Shown piece after piece: positions 1 through 5,565 of a stretch of DNA of 5,638 bases. This DNA comes from JAJVIP01 sp964405835 (GTDB taxonomy: Bacteria; Elusimicrobiota; Elusimicrobia; F11). The notes beneath the pieces are model-generated. The model was not told the DNA's origin. It saw only the letters and a program-made list of their open reading frames with translations, and ran no database searches. The stretch lies in assembly GCA_964405835.1 (NCBI GenBank), contig CAYOPN010000082.1, forward strand, positions 1 through 5,638, written 5' to 3'. The first letter of the stretch is position 1. The number at the start of each line of letters is the position of its first letter. A program made the position numbers and the translations under genes.

Positions 1-574
1 CTTTTTTCCACAGCGCGAAGTCGAGCGGGTCTTTTTTCTTCTCGTTCACGTCAACGCGCGCGCCGGCGATCATCTCTTCCAGGTTTCGCTTCGAAAGCGC
101 GACGTACGGATCGCCAAACTTGCGGACCGAATAATAAACGTCGCCTTCCATCGCGTAGGCGTATCCGCGCTTCACCAACTTCTCAATCAGCGCAACGATC
201 TCTTTCATGTGCGTGGTCACGAGCGGGTATTCATCGGCGGGCAATACGTTCAACTGCTTCATGTATTCCTGAAAACTTTTGATGAACGGTTTTGGATAGG
301 ACTCGGCGGGAAGACCTACTTCGTTGGCACGCTTGATGATTTTGTCATCGACGTCCGTGAAGTTCTGGATATGCGTTACTTTGTATCCGTGCGACAACAA
401 CACGCGCTTGAGAACATCGAACACGACATAGCAACGCGCGTGTCCGACGTGGGTCTCGTCATACGGCGTGATGCCGCACACGTAGAGCCCAACTTTACCT
501 GGCTGGAGTGGTTTGAATTCTTCTTTTTTTCCGGAGAGTGTGTTGGTTAATTGGAGAGCGTGGCCACTGCCCAT
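1..574 (-). CDS. cysS: Cysteinyl-tRNA synthetase (CysRS), N-terminal part; 3' end beyond window
   Basis: Class I aminoacyl-tRNA synthetase that attaches cysteine to tRNA-Cys in the cytoplasm. The window shows 191 codons of a family usually about 450-500 residues long. Reading down from 574, the protein has the diagnostic LYVCGITPYD block; C33 matches the first zinc ligand that selects cysteine. The HIGH-type ATP motif is HVGH (42-45). Next comes the QNFTDVDDKIIKRA block, and near the cut the VNEKKKDPLDFALWK segment that precedes the second zinc ligand in this family. KMSKS and the anticodon-binding domain lie outside. The ATG at 572-574 was chosen because it is the only nearby in-frame ATG ahead of the conserved NTLSGKKEEF start of homology. 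A run of six G lies 8-13 bases upstream as a possible weak ribosome site. The gene overlaps the end of ispF by 28 nt, suggesting translational coupling. No defect is seen in the visible part. Confidence 0.97.
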   Translation of the reverse strand, partial: MGSGHALQLTNTLSGKKEEFKPLQPGKVGLYVCGITPYDETHVGHARCYVVFDVLKRVLLSHGYKVTHIQNFTDVDDKIIKRANEVGLPAESYPKPFIKSFQEYMKQLNVLPADEYPLVTTHMKEIVALIEKLVKRGYAYAMEGDVYYSVRKFGDPYVALSKRNLEEMIAGARVDVNEKKKDPLDFALWKK

Positions 575-1020
575 ACGGCAATCCCCCCGGGAGCCCGAAA
601 GAGCGTCAATCCTTCTTGGGTCTTTGCTTTGATGCTCACTGCGGTTGGCTTAATGCCTAGAAGTTTCGCGAGTTTGTTTTTCATTTTCACTTTGACGGGC
701 CCGAGCCGGGGCTGATCCGCAAGAATAGTCGCGTCCACGTGCGCAGGCTTCCAACCGGCTTTGCGGACCTTGACCAGCGCGCCTTTCAAAAGTTTCTCGC
801 TCGAGATCCCCTTCAGTTTCTTGGACGTGTCCGGATACATGTCGCCAATGTCGCCGAGCGCGGCCGCGCCCAAAATCGCATCGATGACCGCGTGCAGCAC
901 CGCGTCACCGTCCGAATGCCCACGGAGCGCGGGCGTTCCCGGAAACTTCAGCGCGCCGAGCATGAGAGCGCCGTCTTCCGCGAACAAATGGCTGTCGAAT
1001 CCGAAACCCGTCCGGATCAT
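547..1020 (-). CDS. ispF: 2-C-methyl-D-erythritol 2,4-cyclodiphosphate synthase
   Basis: Fifth enzyme of the MEP isoprenoid pathway; converts CDP-ME 2-phosphate to MEcPP with release of CMP. The product is 157 residues, the normal family length, and works as a cytoplasmic trimer. Metal ligands match the family: D9 and H11 in GFDSH, and H43 in the block GHSDGDAVLHAVIDA. That is followed by the hallmark GAAALGDIGDMYPDT. The C-terminal nucleotide-binding region reads KAKTQEGL, then FRAPGGIA where many homologues have G-R-x-E-G-I-A, so the tail is somewhat divergent. The ATG at 1018-1020 is preferred over an in-frame ATG seven codons upstream (1039-1041): a GGAG (1028-1031) lies 7 nt ahead of it and homology starts with MIRTGFGFD. 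The gene is separated from ispD by a 148-bp gap with a palindromic repeat and overlaps cysS at its 3' end. Confidence 0.97.
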   Translation of the reverse strand: MIRTGFGFDSHLFAEDGALMLGALKFPGTPALRGHSDGDAVLHAVIDAILGAAALGDIGDMYPDTSKKLKGISSEKLLKGALVKVRKAGWKPAHVDATILADQPRLGPVKVKMKNKLAKLLGIKPTAVSIKAKTQEGLTLFRAPGGIAVWAVATLSN

Positions 1021-1027
1021 AGGCCGG

Positions 1028-1031
1028 CTCC
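1028..1031 (-). promoter_or_regulatory. Ribosome binding site of ispF
   Basis: GGAG (within GGGGGAG) on the minus strand, 7 nt before the ATG at 1018-1020. It decides in favour of the shorter ispF start and against the ATG at 1039-1041, which would place this site inside the coding region. Confidence 0.6.
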
Positions 1032-1044
1032 CCCAAAACATTCG

Positions 1045-1145
1045 GTTCCCCTCCCCGTCAGGGGAGGGGACAGGGGTGGGGTCAGCCCGGAGCGCATGCT
1101 TCGGTTTTTCCCCACCCCTTCCCCCTCTCCGCTGGGGAGGGGAAC
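1045..1145. repeat. Complete 101-bp palindromic intergenic repeat (copy A)
   Basis: A self-contained element filling most of the ispD-ispF gap. Its ends are a perfect 12-bp inverted repeat: GTTCCCCTCCCC at 1045-1056 and its complement at 1134-1145. The inverted symmetry continues inward with 18 of 21 matching positions (1061-1081 against 1110-1130), so the whole unit could form one long hairpin or cruciform. It also holds local hairpins: a perfect 9-bp stem (1048-1056 with 1061-1069, loop GTCA) and a central 7-bp stem with one G-T pair (CCGGAGC 1087-1093 with GCTTCGG 1098-1104, loop GCAT). A same-orientation copy lies at 5566-5638. It encodes no transposase, so it is a REP/BIME-like or MITE-like non-autonomous repeat. 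No clear target-site duplication is seen. In the mRNA it would be a structured spacer between ispD and ispF. Confidence 0.88.
1061..1081 (+). other. G-quadruplex motif in repeat copy A
   Basis: Four runs of exactly four G separated by loops A, ACA and T, a canonical short-loop (1-3-1) quadruplex pattern. It is on the plus strand, which is the template strand for the surrounding minus-strand genes. Folding would compete with the local hairpin that uses 1061-1069 as one arm. The motif is seen directly; folding in the cell is inference. Confidence 0.65.
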
Positions 1146-1168
1146 AGTAATTTGTTGGGGGCGTGTCA

Positions 1169-1837
1169 TTATTTTGAAAGTAATCGGCATAGGTTCAAAT
1201 CAGTTGGGTACGTCACTTTAAAATTGGTTGCGCTCCCTTCTACAATAGCGACCTTGAAGCCTTTACGTTGCGCAAGCTCCACGTCGTCTGTTGCGGTTGC
1301 TGATGGCTTTAACAGACATTTGAGCGCAACATCGCGACGAAATCCTTGTGGTGTCTGTGCGAGCCAAAGTTGTTTGCGTGGAATGGTTTTCTTCACGCGG
1401 TGATCTGTCGTGGAGAGTTTGAGTGTGTCCGCGAGCGGCCAGGCCGCGAGCGCGGCGCCGGTTTTCTTGGCGGCCACTTCGACGCGGCGCGCGATATCGG
1501 CGGTGACCATCGGCCTTGCCGCGTCGTGCACGAGCACGACATCGATGAAGGACGAAAGCGCTTTCACGCCGTTTCTCACCGAGTCGCCGCGGCGCGCGCC
1601 GCCTTCCACGACGGCGACGTTCTTGCGGGTCTTTGACTTACGCAGCTGGGTTTCCACAAATTTCCGGTTGGCGGCCGAGGTGACCACCACAATTTCGCGG
1701 ACCGACGGCATCCGCGCGAAAATGGAAAAAGGCGCCATGAACAACGGCCGCCCGTTCAGAGACAGGAATTGTTTCGGTTTTTCACCACCCAAACGCCGTC
1801 CTGCGCCGGCGGCCAATAAAACGACGCCCGACGGCAC
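1169..1837 (-). CDS. ispD: 2-C-methyl-D-erythritol 4-phosphate cytidylyltransferase
   Basis: Third enzyme of the MEP pathway; joins CTP and MEP to give CDP-ME and pyrophosphate. Length is 222 residues, typical for single-domain IspD. Motifs run in the expected order: the nucleotide-binding loop LLAAGAGRRLGGEKPKQF (7-24), GGARRGDSVRNGV (79-91), VLVHDAARP (101-109), the MEP-side block IPRKQLWLAQTPQGF (152-166), TDDVEL (183-188) and the C-terminal EGSATNFKVTYPTDL (200-214). The start is taken as GTG at 1835-1837, five T after the TGA of the upstream PIN/TRAM gene. No Shine-Dalgarno is visible before it, so translation probably depends on coupling to that gene. No in-frame ATG lies near the start of homology. 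It is not fused to IspF, unlike the bifunctional IspDF of some bacteria, although ispF follows downstream. Confidence 0.96.
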   Translation of the reverse strand: MPSGVVLLAAGAGRRLGGEKPKQFLSLNGRPLFMAPFSIFARMPSVREIVVVTSAANRKFVETQLRKSKTRKNVAVVEGGARRGDSVRNGVKALSSFIDVVLVHDAARPMVTADIARRVEVAAKKTGAALAAWPLADTLKLSTTDHRVKKTIPRKQLWLAQTPQGFRRDVALKCLLKPSATATDDVELAQRKGFKVAIVEGSATNFKVTYPTDLNLCRLLSK

Positions 1838-1842
1838 AAAAA

Positions 1843-2898
1843 TCAGGTGTGCTGCGCGTTGGGAGCTTCGGGAGTTGCAGGAGCGCCGCCCGCCGCGGGA
1901 TGTTTCTCGTCAACGTGTGGGGCCTCTTTCACTTCCTGGGCGCGCGCAAAAATCATACGGCCGGCCGGTGTTTGCAAAATGGAATTCACGTAGGCGCTCA
2001 CGCGTTTGCCGAGGAAACGGCGGCCGTCGTCCACGACGACCATTGTTCCATCGTCCAAATAACCGACCGCCTGTTGTTTCTCTTTGCCTTCCTTGGCGAG
2101 AAAAAGCGTCAACGTGTCCCCCGGCAACACCACGGACTTAAGCGCGCCCGCGAGATCGTTTACGTTCAACACCGGCACGCCCTGCAGCGCGGCCACTTTG
2201 CTCAAGTTGAAATCGGTCGTCGCCACCTTGCCGTCCATTTCCTTGGCCAGCTCCACCAATTTCGCGTCCACTTCTTTGATGTTCGGATAATCTTTGTCGT
2301 AAATCTTGACCGCGACTTCCTGGCTGTCCTGAATGCGCTTTAAAATATCGAGGCCGCGGCGTCCGCGCTGGCGCTTGGTCGCATCCGAAGAGTCAGCGAC
2401 CGTTTGTAGTTCCTGAAGCACAAAACGCGGCACGATCAGATTGCCGGTCAAAAAACCGGTCTCGACCACGTCCGCAATGCGACCGTCGATCAAGACGGAG
2501 GTGTCGATGATTTTCACTTCCTTGGTCTTGGATGATTTCACCACCAGGTTCTTTTCCAGCAGATCGACTTCGCTTTTTTTGCGCACCGCGATCATGCAGC
2601 CGAGATACGCGAGCACCAGGTTCACCAAAAGCGATTTGTCGGAAATGAATTGATACAGGCTCGGGTTGTCCATTTTGAAAACCAGCCAGTCGATGCCTTT
2701 GGCCACGAACACACCGACCACGCCGCCGATCGCGCCGAAAATAAGAACGTCGAGCGGAATGCGCTCGATCACAAGCTCAATTGCGACCACCAACGCGGCC
2801 ACGCCGAGACCCACCAACGCCGCGTCCCCCGTCTTGCCGACCGTGTAACCCACAACGGGCCCCAACACCAACGCCAAACCTCTTAAAACATGAAACAT
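1843..2898 (-). CDS. Membrane-anchored PIN/TRAM domain protein (YacL-like)
   Basis: A 351-residue protein with the YacL family layout. About four hydrophobic segments come first (roughly 5-20, 25-45, 50-70 and 88-106). A cytoplasmic PIN nuclease domain (about 128-250) follows, then a TRAM nucleic-acid-binding domain (about 256-318) and an Ala/Pro-rich tail (331-351). The four PIN acidic residues look intact: D132 in IIDTSVLIDGR, E163 in VLQELQ, D211 in VDAKL and D229 in TTDFNL, so metal-dependent RNase activity is plausible. TRAM shows PGDTLTLFLAKEG and a central GYLDDGTMVVVDDG. The cellular target of this family is, to my knowledge, not settled. In Bacillus subtilis the homologue also sits just before ispD. 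ATG at 2896-2898 has AAGGAG 8 nt upstream and lies 3 nt after the DUF151 stop codon. Confidence 0.93.
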   Translation of the reverse strand: MFHVLRGLALVLGPVVGYTVGKTGDAALVGLGVAALVVAIELVIERIPLDVLIFGAIGGVVGVFVAKGIDWLVFKMDNPSLYQFISDKSLLVNLVLAYLGCMIAVRKKSEVDLLEKNLVVKSSKTKEVKIIDTSVLIDGRIADVVETGFLTGNLIVPRFVLQELQTVADSSDATKRQRGRRGLDILKRIQDSQEVAVKIYDKDYPNIKEVDAKLVELAKEMDGKVATTDFNLSKVAALQGVPVLNVNDLAGALKSVVLPGDTLTLFLAKEGKEKQQAVGYLDDGTMVVVDDGRRFLGKRVSAYVNSILQTPAGRMIFARAQEVKEAPHVDEKHPAAGGAPATPEAPNAQHT

Positions 2899-2901
2899 AA
2901 A

Positions 2902-3417
2902 TTAGGCTCCTTGTTCTTCTTCCGGTGGCTTCCCCTTTTTCAAATCCTTGAAAAAGTCCTCCGGGGTCATCGTGTCTAACTTCTTTTTAAAATCGTTCAC
3001 TTCTTCTTCGCTGATCGGCTTGAGCAGTTCCGGACAGGCCTTGAACACGGCCTCGGTCACCAGGATCGGGCAGTTCGCGCGGACCGCCAGTGCCACCGAA
3101 TCGCTCGGCCGCGCGTCGATCACAATCTCTTTCGTTCCGTCCAACAAACAAACCTCGGCGAAAAACGTCGAGTCTTTAAGTTCCGTTATCACGATGTGTT
3201 TAATTTTTGCTTCCAGCTGTTGCATCACGATCATAAACAGGTCGTGCGTGAGCGGCCGCGGAAATTGCTGGCCCGACAGCGCCATGCCGATCGCGCCGCC
3301 CTCATAGAGGCCGATCCAGATCGGCAACAGGCGCGGACCATCAATTTCTTCCAGCACCATCACGCACTGCCCGCCCACTTGCGAGAGTGAATAAAGCCGG
3401 GTCGATACCGATTTCAT
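2902..3417 (-). CDS. Bifunctional nuclease family protein (DUF151)
   Basis: A 171-residue protein of the DUF151 (BFN, DNase/RNase-like) family, which is known from plants and from the structure of a Thermotoga member. Family blocks are clear: LPIWIG (31-36), the RPLTHDL segment (54-60), VITELKDSTFFAEV (76-89) and DARPSDSVALAVR (101-113), followed by CPILVTEAVF (116-125). The last 40 residues are a charged helix-rich tail ending in KPPEEEQGA. There is no signal peptide, so it should be cytoplasmic. Whether it degrades nucleic acid, and which, cannot be told from sequence. ATG at 3415-3417 is supported by a perfect AAGGAG 7 nt upstream. It starts 11 nt after mlaD and ends 3 nt before the PIN/TRAM gene, so it is almost certainly co-transcribed with both. 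Confidence 0.93.
   Translation of the reverse strand: MKSVSTRLYSLSQVGGQCVMVLEEIDGPRLLPIWIGLYEGGAIGMALSGQQFPRPLTHDLFMIVMQQLEAKIKHIVITELKDSTFFAEVCLLDGTKEIVIDARPSDSVALAVRANCPILVTEAVFKACPELLKPISEEEVNDFKKKLDTMTPEDFFKDLKKGKPPEEEQGA
2907..2912 (-). promoter_or_regulatory. Ribosome binding site of the PIN/TRAM gene
   Basis: AAGGAG on the minus strand, 8 nt before the ATG at 2896-2898. It lies inside the last codons of the DUF151 gene, as expected for tightly packed genes, and fixes the PIN/TRAM start. Confidence 0.75.
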
Positions 3418-3424
3418 TACACGT

Positions 3425-3430
3425 CTCCTT
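3425..3430 (-). promoter_or_regulatory. Ribosome binding site of the DUF151 gene
   Basis: AAGGAG on the minus strand, 7 nt before the ATG at 3415-3417. It overlaps the TAA stop codon of mlaD (3429-3431). It is among the strongest ribosome sites in the window. Confidence 0.8.
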
Positions 3431-4766
3431 ATCGCGCCACGCTGGCCAACCCGAACAGCGAAGCGATGTCAGCATCGCGGAAAATAATGTTCATGTACGT
3501 CTGAAATGAGGCGCGCTCATAAATATCCTGGGCCCGGGCGCCCACCCACAACCAATTGGTGATTGCCACGTGCGCGCCGGCGTTCACGAGCGGCGTATCC
3601 AAATGCCGTCCCTGCACCATGCGGTCGCGTTTGGGGTCCGACAGTTCCGCATTAAGTTCGATACGGCGGTTCAATTTGGGATACATGAAGAATGGACGGA
3701 AATTGATGCCGCCACCGCCGCGGGAGTACAACGCGCCCACGTAGCCGGTGAATGGACCAAAATCCGACCCGATGACGGCCGAGATGCGGTTCTGCCGCTC
3801 GAACAGCGTGTGTTCTTCGTCGTTCACGTCCTTGGTGTTGATGTTGGTTGCGCCAAACGCGTAAAACTTGCCGGGGCGTGGGACCAACTTGAGGGACAAA
3901 TCGTTTCTCCCTTCGTCGTCCACGGAATCATAACGGTACCGGTAGTTCCAGTACACATTCATCCGGGTGAATCCGCCGAGGAGTTTCTTGGCTGAAGACA
4001 CGGTTTCTTTCACGTCCTTCTCGGTCTCTTTGTCGTTCAAAAGCGCGCCGATCGCGCCTTCGCCGCGGTTGACCTTCGCCAGCAAGATGTCGAGTTTTTC
4101 GCCGACGCCGCGGAATTTTTCGATCATCACTTTGATGTCTTCTTTCTTATCGCCCGAAATATCTTCCAAGTCGGCGGAGAAGGCCTTGATGCTGGCCGTC
4201 AGGTCACGCACGTTCATCACGATCTCTTCCATTTCTGTCCCATGCTGGCCCATCGCCTGGTTCAGCGCGCGCGAGATGTTGCGGATGTTCGCCATGGTTT
4301 CTTTGAAATTGCCGACGGCATCGCCGTGTTTTTCGTCTTCTTCGAACAAGGAACCCAGTTTCGCGATCATCTGATTGAGCGATGCGCCTTCAACGCCGCG
4401 AATCGCGGATTTGTGGGGCAGCTCAGGTTGGCCCTGCGTGCCGGGGTTCAGATCAATAAATTTGGTGCCGATGATGCCGGTGGAATCGACGCGGGCCACG
4501 GCGTCGGCGTAGACGGGCACGTCGGGGTTGATGTCGATGGTCACGCGCGCGCGGCCGTTGACGAGTTCTACTTTGCGGACTTTTCCGATCTCGACGCCGG
4601 CGACTTTCACGGCAGCCTTGGGTGGGAGAGCTTCAACGTTCTGGAAATCAACGAAATAGCGGTGGCTGCGGGAAAAAAATTGGACGTTGCCAAGCGTTAG
4701 GATGGAAGTGAGAATCGCCCCTATCGCCGCCAGTAAAAACAAGCCGACTCTTGTTTCGTTGTTCAA
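3429..4766 (-). CDS. mlaD: MlaD-type MCE lipid-transport protein with C-terminal strand-rich (putative barrel) domain
   Basis: Substrate-binding component of an Mla-type phospholipid transporter, 445 residues; E. coli MlaD has about 180. One N-terminal transmembrane anchor (about 7-27) is followed by a single MCE domain (about 37-115, including VKVAGVEIGKVRKVEL and GIIGTKFIDLNPG). A long helical, coiled-coil-like stretch follows (about 127-266), containing the NRGEGAIGALLNDKE segment (233-247) common in long MCE proteins. From about 268 to 445 the sequence turns strand-rich with alternating aromatic residues (YWNYRYRYDS, SLKLVPRPGKFYAFG, GPFTGYVGALYSRGG, TNWLWVGARAQ), like an outer-membrane barrel or barrel-like domain. 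The start is TTG (4764-4766), directly abutting the TAG of mlaF. Upstream extension is impossible, and a later start would cut into the anchor. Family assignment is firm; the barrel reading is inference. Confidence 0.92.
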   Translation of the reverse strand: MNNETRVGLFLLAAIGAILTSILTLGNVQFFSRSHRYFVDFQNVEALPPKAAVKVAGVEIGKVRKVELVNGRARVTIDINPDVPVYADAVARVDSTGIIGTKFIDLNPGTQGQPELPHKSAIRGVEGASLNQMIAKLGSLFEEDEKHGDAVGNFKETMANIRNISRALNQAMGQHGTEMEEIVMNVRDLTASIKAFSADLEDISGDKKEDIKVMIEKFRGVGEKLDILLAKVNRGEGAIGALLNDKETEKDVKETVSSAKKLLGGFTRMNVYWNYRYRYDSVDDEGRNDLSLKLVPRPGKFYAFGATNINTKDVNDEEHTLFERQNRISAVIGSDFGPFTGYVGALYSRGGGGINFRPFFMYPKLNRRIELNAELSDPKRDRMVQGRHLDTPLVNAGAHVAITNWLWVGARAQDIYERASFQTYMNIIFRDADIASLFGLASVAR

Positions 4767-5531
4767 CTATTCAACCGCCCTTACTTTCATCTGGATCGGC
4801 CCCTGCGAGGAGCCGGTGACGAATTGTTTGACCAACGGGTTTGTCGTGCCGCGAATCTCGGCTGGCGTTCCGATGGAAACGATACGGCCTTCGTACAACA
4901 TCGCCATCCGGTTGGAAATCTTATAGGCGGACGTCATGTCGTGCGTCACCACGACCGATGTCACACCCAACTTTTTTTGCAGACCCAAAATCAAATCATT
5001 GATCACGTCCGACATGATTGGGTCAAGTCCCGTCGTCGGTTCATCGTACAAAATATAATCCGGCTCATAGGCGATGGCCCGCGCCAAACCGACGCGTTTT
5101 TTCATTCCGCCGGAAAGTTCGGCCGGCTTGAGCTGCGCGACCTCTGGTCTCAAGCCCACCACAGACAATTTCTCGACAATGACGTCCTTTAAGTTCTTTT
5201 TTAGGTCCGGCCTCAAGTTGCGGATGCCGAACGCGATGTTCTCTCCGACCGTCATCGAGTCAAAAAGCGCGGCGCCCTGAAACAAATATCCGAACCGTTT
5301 CTGTACCTGGAACAACTCATCTTCGTTCATGGCCGTGATTTCCTGGTTGTCGATGAAAATGCGGCCTTTGTCCGGCTTGAGGAGTCCGACCAGGTGTTTG
5401 ATCAACACGCTTTTTCCGGTACCGGACCCGCCCATGATCGTGATGGTCTCGCCGTCTTTGATTTCCAAATCCACGCCGCGCAAAACATGATTGCGCCCAA
5501 ACGATTTCTCCACGCCTTGGACCTTGATCAT
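4767..5531 (-). CDS. mlaF: ABC transporter ATP-binding protein, MlaF type
   Basis: Cytoplasmic ATPase expected to drive an MlaE-type permease in lipid movement across the envelope. The 254-residue product has every ABC motif intact: Walker A GGSGTGKS (34-41), Q-loop Q85 in YLFQGAALFDSMTVGEN, signature LSGGM (139-143), Walker B ILYDEP (160-165) with catalytic E164, D-loop GLD (168-170) and switch H197 in VVTHDM. The F-Q-x-G-A-L-F-D-S-x-T-V-x-E-N and LSGGMxxRVxLARA patterns are typical of MlaF. The start is ATG 5529-5531, with GGAG 7 nt upstream. The frame stays open another 35 codons, but that extension is read from the palindromic repeat and is not protein-like. It abuts mlaD directly. The permease gene is not in view and is probably just beyond the right edge. 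Confidence 0.94.
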   Translation of the reverse strand: MIKVQGVEKSFGRNHVLRGVDLEIKDGETITIMGGSGTGKSVLIKHLVGLLKPDKGRIFIDNQEITAMNEDELFQVQKRFGYLFQGAALFDSMTVGENIAFGIRNLRPDLKKNLKDVIVEKLSVVGLRPEVAQLKPAELSGGMKKRVGLARAIAYEPDYILYDEPTTGLDPIMSDVINDLILGLQKKLGVTSVVVTHDMTSAYKISNRMAMLYEGRIVSIGTPAEIRGTTNPLVKQFVTGSSQGPIQMKVRAVE

Positions 5532-5538
5532 CCCCCAA

Positions 5539-5542
5539 CTCC
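5539..5542 (-). promoter_or_regulatory. Ribosome binding site of mlaF
   Basis: GGAG on the minus strand, 7 nt before the ATG at 5529-5531. It supports the short start over the long open frame that runs into the repeat. Confidence 0.6.
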
Positions 5543-5565
5543 GCAGGAACCCCAAAAATGTACTG

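Noticed and set aside
209..550. 113-codon plus-strand open frame over cysS
   Set aside because: The minus strand encodes an unmistakable CysRS here (YVCG, HVGH and NFTDVDDK motifs). The plus frame has no recognisable domain.
1021..1041. Longer ispF start at 1039-1041 adding seven residues
   Set aside because: The added MFWGSRP is outside family homology, and the ribosome site at 1028-1031 would then lie inside the gene.
1087..1109. Plus-strand hairpin followed by five T, resembling an intrinsic terminator
   Set aside because: No gene is transcribed toward it on the plus strand, the stem is only 7 bp, and it is the centre of the repeat. On the minus strand, where the genes lie, no T-tract follows. 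It is described as part of the repeat.
1045..1145. Intergenic repeat as a CRISPR unit or riboswitch
   Set aside because: There is no regularly spaced array and no known aptamer core. The two copies are about 4.5 kb apart with genes between them.
1410..2141. 243-codon open frame on the plus strand
   Set aside because: It lies antisense to ispD and the PIN/TRAM gene, both of which have full family motifs. Its product is low-complexity and rich in Ser, Arg and Pro, typical of a shadow frame in GC-rich DNA.
3570..4700. Several plus-strand frames of 122-152 codons over mlaD and mlaF
   Set aside because: They are antisense shadows of two genes with intact MCE and ABC motifs, have no ribosome site of note and no coherent domains.
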